A stretch of DNA of 64,000 bases, taken from NCBI GenBank assembly GCA_963832945.1, contig CAWHVV010000010.1, positions 434,001 through 498,000 on the forward strand, in the 5' to 3' direction. Under the pieces are notes generated by a model that worked only from the letters and a program-made list of their open reading frames with translations, had not been told where the DNA came from and did not search any database. The DNA comes from JAFEDN01 sp963832945. Lineage in GTDB: Bacteria > Pseudomonadota > Gammaproteobacteria > Coxiellales > Coxiellaceae. Of the stretch, positions 33,319 to 42,250 are shown piece by piece. Position 1 is the stretch's first letter; each line of letters opens with the position of its first letter. The position numbers were made by a program, and so were the translations under genes.

Positions 33319-34443
33319 ATGCAACGTAATGATTTTATAGAACAAATTCAAAATGCTTTTAAGGTTGCTCCCGTGGTCGCACTGCTGGGTCCTCGACAAG
33401 TGGGGAAAACCACGCTGGCAAAGGAATTTGCCAGTCGCCGATCAGACCCGACAACATTATTTGATTTAGAAGATGTGACCGATCTCAGCCGTTTAGAAAA
33501 TCCAAAACTGGCGTTGCAAAGCATAACTGGACTCATTGTCATAGATGAAATCCAGCGGAGACCGGATTTATTCCCGATGTTAAGAGTCCTGGTAGATGGG
33601 CATCGCGACCAGCAGTTTTTGATATTAGGCAGTGCATCACCAGACCTGTTGCGTCAAAGCGCAGAAACATTAGCCGGCCGCATCAGCCAAATTGAGTTAA
33701 CACCTTTTAACATTCGAGAAACCCAAAACACCGAAAATTTGTGGTTACGCGGCGGTTTCCCTAAATCTTATTTGGCTGAAACGGATGTTATCAGCGGGCA
33801 ATGGCGGCAAGAATATATCGCGACATTCTTAGAACGTGATATTCCTAATTTGGGTTTTCGTATTCCTGCTCCTGCTTTGCGTCGATTTTGGATGACGTTG
33901 ATTCATTATCATGGTCAAATATTTAATGCTTCCGCAATCGCCAACGCTATGGGGACATCTCATAACACTATGCGTCATTATTTAGATATTTTGACAGGCA
34001 CCTTTATGATTCGCGAATTGCAGCCCTGGTTTGAAAATATTAAAAAAAGACAGGTTAAATCTTCTAAAATTTATTTCAGGGATAGCGGAATTTTACATAG
34101 TTTGGCGGGTCTTTCTACTATGGATCAGTTAAGAGTTTATCCTAAGCTGGGAGCGTCCTGGGAAGGTTTTGCGCTGGAAGAAGTGATTCGGTTTTATCGA
34201 GCCAAACCAGAGGAGTGCTATTTTTGGGGTATTCATAATGACGCCGAATTGGACTTATTGATTTTTAAGGATGGCAAACGGCTGGGTTTTGAGGTCAAAT
34301 ACACCGATCATCCGGCATTAACCCGTTCCATGCGAACCGCTCTAGAAACATTAAATTTAGATAAATTATACATTATAATCCCCGGAGAAGCGCAATTTTT
34401 TCTGTCTGATCATGTTGAAGTAAAAGGCATTAATCTCTTGTAA
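33319..34443 (+). CDS. AAA-type ATPase with DUF4143-like C-terminal domain
   Basis: A 374-residue protein of the widespread AAA_14/DUF4143 group. Walker A is GPRQVGKTT (24-32), Walker B LIVIDEIQ (72-79), and GSASPDLL (about 101) is the sensor-like motif. The second half (190-374) is the DUF4143-type region with a C-terminal nuclease-like pattern (HNDAELDLLIF, GFEVKYTD). The function of this group is unsettled. It is one of three such genes in the window. Its 3' end has a short copy at about 35222-35270. Confidence 0.9.
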   Translation: MQRNDFIEQIQNAFKVAPVVALLGPRQVGKTTLAKEFASRRSDPTTLFDLEDVTDLSRLENPKLALQSITGLIVIDEIQRRPDLFPMLRVLVDGHRDQQFLILGSASPDLLRQSAETLAGRISQIELTPFNIRETQNTENLWLRGGFPKSYLAETDVISGQWRQEYIATFLERDIPNLGFRIPAPALRRFWMTLIHYHGQIFNASAIANAMGTSHNTMRHYLDILTGTFMIRELQPWFENIKKRQVKSSKIYFRDSGILHSLAGLSTMDQLRVYPKLGASWEGFALEEVIRFYRAKPEECYFWGIHNDAELDLLIFKDGKRLGFEVKYTDHPALTRSMRTALETLNLDKLYIIIPGEAQFFLSDHVEVKGINLL

Positions 34444-34636
34444 AAGGCCGATTCAACCGACCCGGCTTTTGCTTAACACACCACTCTATTTCGAGTATTT
34501 TCTATGGAAACATGAGTCAGAAGCTCTAAATTATTCAGGATCAGACGACGAGGCTATAATTGACCAAAGTCGAGTCTTGTACTATAATAATACAATATTA
34601 TAATATTTAAAACTAAATTGAAAGGAGGGAGAAATT

Positions 34637-35092
34637 ATGAATAAAATTTTAATTATAATACTACCTTGTGTTCTTTGCTTTACAATGACGGAAGCATTGA
34701 GTGCTAACCAGCCAGGTATTTATTTTAAAAATACAAGCGGAGACAATACATGTTTGTCTGCCGATTCTGTGAATCCGACCACTAAAAAACAAATTATTCT
34801 GAACGTAGATAACAATAAATCGGCTATAGCATCCTATGCTAACTTGGGAGTAAAGCCGGGTGATAACATAAGTATTTACATAAGTGGATATAATAAACCT
34901 TGCTCTGAAATTAGCGGCAATAATCCACAAGTCTTTGGCACTTATAAACTTACTATTAATTCCGATGAATCGGGTAAATCTTCGACTATGAGTTGCACCA
35001 CGGGGAATTGTAATAAAAGCATTTCTTTTGACAATTACACTCCTGGTGGTCCTGCTGGATTTCCTACATATACATTGAATCCCGCAGGATGA
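34637..35092 (+). CDS. Small secreted protein, unknown function
   Basis: Not recognised. A 151-residue product with a signal peptide (hydrophobic residues 4-20, likely cut near LSA at 23). The mature part is rich in Ser, Asn, Thr and Gly with five cysteines (39, 89, 119 and 124 among them), consistent with a disulfide-bonded beta-rich fold. AAAGGAGGGAG six bases before the ATG is a very strong ribosome site. Composition and size resemble the products at 55673 and 53486, but I see no convincing sequence identity. Confidence 0.75.
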   Translation: MNKILIIILPCVLCFTMTEALSANQPGIYFKNTSGDNTCLSADSVNPTTKKQIILNVDNNKSAIASYANLGVKPGDNISIYISGYNKPCSEISGNNPQVFGTYKLTINSDESGKSSTMSCTTGNCNKSISFDNYTPGGPAGFPTYTLNPAG

Positions 35093-35481
35093 TACTGTGA
35101 ACCGCATCGCCGATTAACGCCAAATGCGATTGCTGGAGTCATAAAAATGCTTGTGATATCCAAGCATTGGAGGCCAGTTTAACAACTTTTTTATATGCGC
35201 TTGAACCTGTGCACGTCACCCCAAAGCGCAATTTTTTCTATCTGGCCACGTTGAAGTAAAAGGCATTAATTTAATCGTTTGGGGTAAAAGGTCGGCAAAT
35301 CTCCGGTTGCGGAAAGACTTTAAAGATCAAAGTTAATTTTTTGCCTTTTCTCCGCTGCTAAATTGGAAGAATTGCCGGCGTGGCTGGTTCGATTGTCTAG
35401 TTTACCGTTATACGCAAGAGTTGGACCCGTCAATATGGCGAAAGGCAATGATCCTTTCCAGTCTTTGTCTTGCACAATGCC
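35093..35481. other. Rearrangement scar made of short copies of neighbouring genes
   Basis: No gene is visible. Bases 35096-35128 copy part of ubiI (31063-31095) with two mismatches. Bases about 35222-35270 copy the 3' end of the ATPase gene (about 34388-34434) with several changes. Bases 35291-35317 resemble the 3' end of mvaD (35489-35515). The fragments are in the same order as their sources flank the area. They suggest duplication followed by deletion, or repeated illegitimate recombination. Confidence 0.7.
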
Positions 35482-36474
35482 TTAGAAAGGGAGACAAATC
35501 TGCAGTTGCGGAAAGACCGCCTGAACAGCGGTTTGGGCGTTTTCCAGAAATAATAATTTTAAATTCGGGCCGGCGTCCTGGGTGAAATATACCGGCGCGC
35601 CATCGGAGCGGAGTTGCCAAACCTGCTGCATCGCGGCAATGGTTTCCGGTTGTGAGTAAACTACCGGGGGCCATGCGCTCATCATAGTCGCGTGCATCGC
35701 CAGGGCGTTTGATTCCGCTACCTGTCCCATACGGTCAAAATCTTTTGAAGTCAGGGACTGCTTCAGCGCCTGCATATCCCGGCGTACTTGCGCCGGCCAG
35801 GCTGAATATAATTGTGAAGTTTCAACGGTGCGCCGCATTGCTTCCCGCGAAGAGAGAGGCTTTTGCCGGGTATTCAGCAGATGCAAGCCAATGCGCAATT
35901 CCGGCCAGACTAAAGACAGCGGCACACCGTGGCTATCCATACCGTGTTCCTCAGCGCCTTCCCGCCATTCGACAAAGCCATGCCATAATGAGCGTGCGGC
36001 GCTGCCGCTGCCCAGCCTCGCCAGAACGGACAGGGATTGCAAATCCAGATTCCAGCCATAGAGCTGATTCAGCGCTAACACCAAGGCCGCAAATCCACAC
36101 GCTGAAGACGCCAGTCCGGCGGCCACGGGAATGTTCATTTGCGTCTCAACCCGGTAACGCGTTGCGGGTGACGGTCGAAATAAATCCAAAAACGCACTTA
36201 ATCGTCCCCCGAAAGCGCTGTTTAAATCCATCGTTTGACCGTTTAAAATAATCTGGTCCACGGTTCCGGCTATTTCGTTCACCCGTGTCGTCGCGCCCCG
36301 GTCCCCGAGGCTGATGGATAAACTCGCAGTCATGGGTAAATTAATTTCGCTGTCTCGTTTTCCCCAATATTTGCATAATGCAATATTGGTCGGCGCAAAC
36401 GCGCTGCCGGTTTCGACCACAACATTGCTGGTTTTTCCGGGTAAAATTCGCCGTACCACGTCAATTTTTTTCAT
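35482..36474 (-). CDS. mvaD: Diphosphomevalonate decarboxylase
   Basis: A 330-residue GHMP-fold enzyme that makes isopentenyl diphosphate from mevalonate diphosphate and ATP. APTNIALCKYWGKRD (about 27-41) is the family signature, ASSACGFAALVLA (about 125) the phosphate loop, GSGSAARSLW (about 155) follows, and QDAGPN near 298 holds the catalytic Asp. Its ATG overlaps the stop of the upstream kinase (ATGA), so they are co-translated. It is the last gene of the mevalonate operon. Confidence 0.94.
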   Translation of the reverse strand: MKKIDVVRRILPGKTSNVVVETGSAFAPTNIALCKYWGKRDSEINLPMTASLSISLGDRGATTRVNEIAGTVDQIILNGQTMDLNSAFGGRLSAFLDLFRPSPATRYRVETQMNIPVAAGLASSACGFAALVLALNQLYGWNLDLQSLSVLARLGSGSAARSLWHGFVEWREGAEEHGMDSHGVPLSLVWPELRIGLHLLNTRQKPLSSREAMRRTVETSQLYSAWPAQVRRDMQALKQSLTSKDFDRMGQVAESNALAMHATMMSAWPPVVYSQPETIAAMQQVWQLRSDGAPVYFTQDAGPNLKLLFLENAQTAVQAVFPQLQICLPF

Positions 36475-37418
36475 TCCGCACGATATCCTATTTTACTAAT
36501 CTTCACAGGGATCTGTTTTACCCCGGCCCGGGCCTGATCAGCATTCAGCGGAAACAGGTTTTCATCAGCCGTGCCCAGTCCAACGACACAATCCCCTAAC
36601 CCTGACCCCGAAATTTTCGCACCGTATATTTGCGATTGCCTGCGTAAATCCGCCGTTAATTCGTCGAGCAGCGGGGTGCTCACCCCCAGCTCCGACTGCA
36701 GGGCATGGTGATGGTTCATCAGTTCGCCCCACCACCGCCAATTCTGTTCCTCCAGCGCTGCTATCGCCTGACTGACGCAGAGGTCAATTCGCTCGTAAAG
36801 CTGCTGATAACGCAGGGGTTCCGCGTTCTGTTTGTCCGCGACGATCCGGATCACGGTGCGGGTGGGGACTTTAGCTCCCGAATAGACTAATGTCAGCGGA
36901 GGGGCCAGCGCAAACGGACGGATTTCAACCGGCTCGGCGCGATAGCCGACAATGCCGCCGAAAACAGCGGCTGCCGCGTCGGCGCCGGAACCTGCGCCCT
37001 GCACGGCTAAAATAACCGCCTTAGCCTGGTGAAATAATTCATGAGCGGACGGGTCCAATCCCAACCACTGAGCAAGTGCGCCGATCGTCGCCACCGTCAC
37101 CGCGGAAGAAGAACCCAGACCCATCGTTGCCGCGAATTCAGCAGCCATTGTTAAATTAAAACCGCCGGAAATTTGTTCGCGGTAACTCTTAATCGCGGTT
37201 AATACAAATTCAAAAGGCGCCTTTACGGTCAACGAATCCAGACTGGTTTCCAGATTTCCCAAACCGGGAGACGATATATGAATTTGCCGATCCTGCCGCG
37301 GACTCAGATTCACCCGAATTCGTTGATCGACCGCGCAACATAGCGCCTGTTTGCCGTGAAGAATGGCATGTTCGCCGAAGAGCATCAAACTCCCCGGAGC
37401 AGAAGCTGAGAAAATCAT
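36471..37418 (-). CDS. GHMP kinase, mevalonate or phosphomevalonate kinase
   Basis: A 315-residue kinase with the GHMP motifs SAPGSLMLFGEHAILHG (6-22), GLGSSSAVTVA (about 101) and ISGSGLGDCVVGL (about 270). Sequence style is that of mevalonate kinase, yet the fused protein next to it has a mevalonate-kinase-like domain too. The pathway needs both mevalonate and phosphomevalonate kinases and no other candidate is here, so one of the two probably does the second step. Which does which cannot be decided from the sequence. About 80 bases with a small hairpin separate it from the fused gene. Confidence 0.85.
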   Translation of the reverse strand: MIFSASAPGSLMLFGEHAILHGKQALCCAVDQRIRVNLSPRQDRQIHISSPGLGNLETSLDSLTVKAPFEFVLTAIKSYREQISGGFNLTMAAEFAATMGLGSSSAVTVATIGALAQWLGLDPSAHELFHQAKAVILAVQGAGSGADAAAAVFGGIVGYRAEPVEIRPFALAPPLTLVYSGAKVPTRTVIRIVADKQNAEPLRYQQLYERIDLCVSQAIAALEEQNWRWWGELMNHHHALQSELGVSTPLLDELTADLRRQSQIYGAKISGSGLGDCVVGLGTADENLFPLNADQARAGVKQIPVKISKIGYRAE

Positions 37419-37499
37419 ATGTAACCATTCACCATGTAGAGGGGAACGCCCACTTTTGAACGTTCTGCGTATGTAAATTCATGTGGTGAATGGATAAAA

Positions 37500-39758
37500 T
37501 CATATAACGTGGGTGCCTTGCAGCTCACCACGGATAGACATTTGTTGATATTGATAGTTTTGCACAATGTCGGAAATATCTTCATCCGCGACAACCAGCA
37601 CCACTCCCGCGGCATCGCCATGCACGGATCCCGCTCCACAAATTTTTGCTGCGCCGCCCGCTCTTTCAATTTCCGCAATAAATTGCTGGACTTTTGCCGG
37701 AACCACGCCCAGTTTTACCAGCAATTGATGATTGTGATTCATGCTCTCAATCAACAGATGGTTATTATTTTGCTGTAACGCCTGATCGATATTATTAGTG
37801 ACCGTTTCGAAATCTGCTAACAATTTCAGGTCATTTTTTAAAAAAGCTCCGGCTGCGGCTACGCATTCTCCGGTAGTCGCCGCGGGAGAACCGGTGTTGA
37901 CCAGTAAAAATGAACGGCCGGGAATGGGTCGCGTTTGGTTAGCGGCGCCCTTCTGGAAACGAATGCAACCGCCGTGCAATACCAGATAAACATCCACTCC
38001 GCTGGAATGGCCATGTTGCATATTTTCAGCTTCCCAGGCCAGCTGATAACAACTTTCCAGATCGATTTCCAGTTTGGAAAATCGCGCCACGGCTACCATG
38101 GAACTGACCACCGCCGCCGCGGACGATCCCATCCCGCAACCCACCGGAATATTGGAGTTGGTGCGCACTTCTATTCCCTGCGGCAAATTCACTTTGCGCT
38201 TGTCAATGAAATGGGTTACCGCGAATTGCATCAGTTCAAAAGGTTCCTTCAACACATCGCGAATGCCATACTGACCTTGTAAAAATTTTTGATATTTATC
38301 CTGTATGCCATGCTTAATACGCCGCAGCGTCGACAGGCTGTATTCCTGATGATAGCGAAAATTCAGTAAATTAAATAAAATGTTTTGTTGACCGGATTGC
38401 GTGTGGCCGCTGATGGTCGTTTCGGTATAACAATTAATGGCCATCGCCAACGCCGGATTGCCATAAACCACCGCATGCTCTCCCGATAAAATTAATTTAC
38501 CCGGCGTTCGTACGGTTAAATGGGTATGCTCACCAAGCCTTACGGATTTATTCGCGGCATAAACGGGAACTGAGTGACCAGCCGCGGCTACTTCCTCATA
38601 ACAGCGTTTGTGTTGCGAAACCCGTGTTAAACGGTAGTGGCCCGTTTGATATTTTGGCAACAGGCAATCGCTGCCATCAACCGGCAATGGAAATGTGTAG
38701 AAAGTTTGATATTGATCGTAAGACAATTCCGTACGATCCCTGATTAATGCCTGATTCCACGCGGAATCAAGATGCTGCCGGTAACCCGGCTGTACTTTCC
38801 CGGCAAAAAATTCCCCTACGCAACCCGAACCGTAACTGTAAAATCCAATCAGTTTACCGCCAAGGTCTTCAGGATCGTTATCCAGCAACGACAATAAACT
38901 GACATACAGCGCAGCGGTATAGGAATTGCCAATATTTCGATTGTAATGCAGGGCGTGCCGCAGTTCGGTTTGAAGCTGTTCTTTACTTTCCATAACGGCA
39001 TTATTGCGTTTTGCCAGCCATTTATGCGCTTTTTCCACCAGGCCCGGCACCGGCGCGTGATAACAAAACCGGGCAAAATCTTTGTATTCACGCCGCGCCG
39101 CCTGGCTGTATTGCGCCCATGTTTCCAGCAGCACCTGCAGATAAACGTCGCACGAATATTTACCATCGACCAGCGCTTCTTCGAGATAATAGGGACGCCA
39201 GAAATCCATGACATCTTTGGTGTAAATACCGCTGACAGGTTCAATGGCAAGAATCCGCGGGTTGGCGCTTAATAATAACGCTACGGCCCCTCCACCCTGA
39301 GAAGATTCACCGGAGGTTTCCAAACCATAACGGGCGATATCCGCGGCGATAACAAGAATTTTTTTCTGCGGATTTTCGCGCAACATCGGCAACGCCAACT
39401 GAATGGCGGCTGTCGCGCTGTAACATGCTTGTTTAAATTCAAGCACGCGACAACGCGCCGGCAAACCGAGCAGCCTGTGCACATAAATACCGGAGGCTTT
39501 AGAAAAATCCAGACCACTTTCAGTCGCAAAAAAAAGATGGTCGATATCTTCAAGACGGCCATGCGGCATCACCCGGACCGCGGCGTTGGCGGCCATGGTG
39601 ACAATATCTTCGCCGGGAGGCGGCGCCGCCATCCGGTGTTGTCCTAAACCGACGTAGTATTTGTCCGGATCTACACCACGTTTTTGCGCTAATGTTTTTA
39701 AATCCAGATAATATTGCGATGAATAGAAGCCGATGGCGTCTATGCCGACTTCAGGCAT
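37500..39758 (-). CDS. Fused HMG-CoA synthase and GHMP (mevalonate) kinase
   Basis: A 752-residue protein with two enzymes. Residues 1 to about 400 are HMG-CoA synthase, condensing acetyl-CoA with acetoacetyl-CoA: E80 in ATESG, nucleophile C112 in EFKQACYSAT and H234 in CYHAPVPG are in place. Residues about 413-752 are a GHMP kinase with RTPGKLILSGEHAVVYG, VGCGMGSSAAAVVSS (near 540) and a C-terminal GAGSVHGDAAG loop. No frameshift or stop lies between them, and the linker is about 15-20 residues. The start at 39758 has AGGGAG before it and overlaps the HMG-CoA reductase end by eight bases. An upstream ATG at 39809 is less likely. Confidence 0.9.
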   Translation of the reverse strand: MPEVGIDAIGFYSSQYYLDLKTLAQKRGVDPDKYYVGLGQHRMAAPPPGEDIVTMAANAAVRVMPHGRLEDIDHLFFATESGLDFSKASGIYVHRLLGLPARCRVLEFKQACYSATAAIQLALPMLRENPQKKILVIAADIARYGLETSGESSQGGGAVALLLSANPRILAIEPVSGIYTKDVMDFWRPYYLEEALVDGKYSCDVYLQVLLETWAQYSQAARREYKDFARFCYHAPVPGLVEKAHKWLAKRNNAVMESKEQLQTELRHALHYNRNIGNSYTAALYVSLLSLLDNDPEDLGGKLIGFYSYGSGCVGEFFAGKVQPGYRQHLDSAWNQALIRDRTELSYDQYQTFYTFPLPVDGSDCLLPKYQTGHYRLTRVSQHKRCYEEVAAAGHSVPVYAANKSVRLGEHTHLTVRTPGKLILSGEHAVVYGNPALAMAINCYTETTISGHTQSGQQNILFNLLNFRYHQEYSLSTLRRIKHGIQDKYQKFLQGQYGIRDVLKEPFELMQFAVTHFIDKRKVNLPQGIEVRTNSNIPVGCGMGSSAAAVVSSMVAVARFSKLEIDLESCYQLAWEAENMQHGHSSGVDVYLVLHGGCIRFQKGAANQTRPIPGRSFLLVNTGSPAATTGECVAAAGAFLKNDLKLLADFETVTNNIDQALQQNNNHLLIESMNHNHQLLVKLGVVPAKVQQFIAEIERAGGAAKICGAGSVHGDAAGVVLVVADEDISDIVQNYQYQQMSIRGELQGTHVI

Positions 39759-40830
39759 GAGTTTTCTCCCTATCTGAATGTTTTTGCCGGCGATGCGCGA
39801 CGCGCTCAAGCTGGATATGGCTGCGCATTAACTCTCCCTGATTGGTTTGCGCGGCCAGCAAGGAAATTTCACCGCATAATACGGTGGCTGCGGCAATGAT
39901 CGCTAACCGGCGTGCATTTTGTCCGGGTTGACGTTCTTCCAGACATCCCAGCATTTGCAAATTTTCGCGGACAAAATCAAGATGTTTCCCGTTACCGATG
40001 GCGCCGACAATAATATTCGGGAGGGTCACGGAAAAATATAAATCCTCATTACGGACTTCAGCATGGACGATGCCTTGCGAGCCTTCGATAATATTCGCCG
40101 CGTCCTGTCCGGTGGCGAGGTAAAATCCCAATAACATATTGGCAAAATGGGCATTGGCCGTGCGGATGCCGCCCGCCATGATGGTGCCCAGCAGATTTTT
40201 TTTGATATGCAGATTCACCAGTTGTGCAGGCGTGGTTTTTAACCGGCTCTGACAAATTTCAGCGGGAATCATGATTTCGGCGACGACATATTTGCCCCGG
40301 CCCAAAATACCATTAATCGCCGAGACTTTTTTATCAACGCAAAAATTACCGGAAATGGAGACGTACAGTAATGCAGGATGGCGCGCCAGAATCCAGTTCA
40401 GCAAGGCATCCGCGGCCTTGGTCACCATGTTATGTCCCGAGGCGTCGCCGGTTTGTAGCGAAAATCGAATATATATAAGATTACCGACGACCTGGCCATG
40501 CCAGTCCTGGAAAATGGCAAACCGGCTGGTCGCGGCAACGACATCTATAAATGCTCCGCGCTGTTGCTCCAGATCGATGAGCACCTGTTGGGCGTGAATG
40601 GCATTAGGGGCTTCCACTAATATGGAACGGGTCATGCAATCGTGCATAATGACGGCGTGAATGCCATCGGTCAGACGGGAAACCCGCGCGCCGCGGTCGG
40701 TGGACGGCCAAAGTGGCGATTCAAAGGTTGCCAAAGGCACCTTCACCTCGTCATTCACTTCCGGCCCAACGATCCTGATCGGACCTATCGTTTTCATGGG
40801 AATCGCTGCCACGCAATCAGGCTGCTTCAA
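39751..40830 (-). CDS. HMG-CoA reductase
   Basis: A 359-residue enzyme reducing HMG-CoA to mevalonate with NAD(P)H, the committed step of the pathway. The catalytic residues are visible: Glu in ATFESPLW (36), Lys in VDKKVSAING (about 167), Asp in TGQDAAN (about 242), and a late His near AHRRQ. GDASGHNMV near 128 is the cofactor motif. It lacks the N-terminal membrane region of eukaryotic reductases. It is first in the operon, and its upstream 180 bases must hold the promoter, although none stands out. Confidence 0.92.
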   Translation of the reverse strand: MKQPDCVAAIPMKTIGPIRIVGPEVNDEVKVPLATFESPLWPSTDRGARVSRLTDGIHAVIMHDCMTRSILVEAPNAIHAQQVLIDLEQQRGAFIDVVAATSRFAIFQDWHGQVVGNLIYIRFSLQTGDASGHNMVTKAADALLNWILARHPALLYVSISGNFCVDKKVSAINGILGRGKYVVAEIMIPAEICQSRLKTTPAQLVNLHIKKNLLGTIMAGGIRTANAHFANMLLGFYLATGQDAANIIEGSQGIVHAEVRNEDLYFSVTLPNIIVGAIGNGKHLDFVRENLQMLGCLEERQPGQNARRLAIIAAATVLCGEISLLAAQTNQGELMRSHIQLERVAHRRQKHSDREKTHA

Positions 40831-41010
40831 GTTTCAATCTCCTCATCAGGGAACCCAATAAATCGCAAAGTATATCTAACTTTCCCCAAACTGTGAAGAA
40901 GACCGGCAAAATGCTCCATTGTTAGTTTTTCCCTTGACTTCGGAGGTCGGGTGTTCTAAAAATATTCAAAATTTACAAATGTAGAAGCAATAATATTCTT
41001 AAAACGAGGG

Positions 41011-42228
41011 TTGATTATGAGAGAGCATAAGCATAAATTAAATTTCAATGAAATACGAACCACTGATATCTTGGGCTTGGAAGAGTTGTCCCTTCTTCCA
41101 GTTGAAGATGCTATCTCTTTCGAAAGAATATTTTCTTTATATGAGAATAGCATTCTTAAAGATTATGCTCCTGAAATTAGAAAAAAGTTGAATTCCGTGA
41201 AAATAATTTGTGAAAAATTACGTAACGATCAACGAATGGAGGATATGATTTTTAATGGGATAACAGCTTACTTATATCAACTTATTGAAAAAACTATAAA
41301 ATTAAAAGACATTGGACATGAAGATCTTCCTGATTTGTTAATAACACCCCAAAACCGGACTTATGAGACAATAGAGGGTGCGGTACTCTCGGGGGGATTT
41401 GGGGTAGACGTAGGTATACACAGCATTTTCAGCCTACCGCCACTTTTAGCCCTTCCATGTGTCATAGCGGTGATTTTTACAACAATGGGCGGAATGCTTG
41501 TTACAGTAGATAAGTTTCCTGAAGCCGCGCAATTAAAGACACTTCTCCAGGAAATAACCCATATTTCAGTTAATTGTTTGACCACCGCACTCCAGAAAAT
41601 TGATCACACCGATGTGGTTATAGATGCAAAAGAAGATAAAGTATCCCAACCGCCTAAGCCTGCAAGAAATTATCATGAATTAGCCATTAAACTTGTAAAA
41701 GCCCCTTCGTTACTACACGATGAGAAATTCATGAGGACTTCCATTAATCAATTAAAAAGTGATCCCATTGTAAAAAAAGATTGGCAAGAACATCGTTTCC
41801 TTCAAAAATTGTTTGATACCCACATTATTTGTTACAATAACTACGGCGTGCATAGGTCTTTTAGATTAGCACAATTTATTAAAAAAACAGATTTACCCAA
41901 GGAGGTTCAAAAGTTAGCGGATCCCACACAAGAAACTCGGCAAAACAAATTAATGGAATCGCTATACGCCTATAAATCATTACGGGAAAAGGAAAGAAAA
42001 ACTATATTTGGATTTTCCAAGGCTGACAAAATAAATGCTGTCACTAAACTACTAAAGTATTTAAATAATGAACCTACAACCCCACTAAGGGTTGAAGAAT
42101 ATAATGCTTTATTTGATGGTCGTCTTTATGATATTCATATTGCTCCTTATCAAGATCTTGTTCGACAGGTTTTACCAAGGAATAATGAAGTTCATCGAAG
42201 GGGGTCAAGTCTCGAATCTCTAAATTAA
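41011..42228 (+). CDS. Unknown 405-residue protein with a membrane hairpin, candidate effector
   Basis: Not recognised. The protein is mostly charged and helical, with a single hydrophobic block at about 128-172 (IHSIFSLPPLLALPCVIAVI and on) that could be a membrane hairpin. Such an internal hairpin between soluble helical parts is common in effectors of intracellular bacteria. The DNA is AT-rich compared with its neighbours, which suggests transfer. The last ten residues (RGSSLESLN region) are encoded by the left arm of a palindromic element, so the original C terminus has probably been replaced. Confidence 0.7.
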   Translation: MIMREHKHKLNFNEIRTTDILGLEELSLLPVEDAISFERIFSLYENSILKDYAPEIRKKLNSVKIICEKLRNDQRMEDMIFNGITAYLYQLIEKTIKLKDIGHEDLPDLLITPQNRTYETIEGAVLSGGFGVDVGIHSIFSLPPLLALPCVIAVIFTTMGGMLVTVDKFPEAAQLKTLLQEITHISVNCLTTALQKIDHTDVVIDAKEDKVSQPPKPARNYHELAIKLVKAPSLLHDEKFMRTSINQLKSDPIVKKDWQEHRFLQKLFDTHIICYNNYGVHRSFRLAQFIKKTDLPKEVQKLADPTQETRQNKLMESLYAYKSLREKERKTIFGFSKADKINAVTKLLKYLNNEPTTPLRVEEYNALFDGRLYDIHIAPYQDLVRQVLPRNNEVHRRGSSLESLN

Positions 42229-42248
42229 ATATTCGAGACTTGACCCCC
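42200..42248. repeat. Palindromic element GGGGTCAAGTCTCGAA, copy 1
   Basis: Arms 42200-42217 and 42231-42248 are perfect 18-base reverse complements around a 13-base AT-rich loop. The left arm is the end of the preceding gene and the right arm ends three bases before a truncated ATPase gene. The same arms recur at 53357, 54957 and 55376. The loop differs from the other copies. Confidence 0.92.
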
Positions 42249-42250
42249 TC

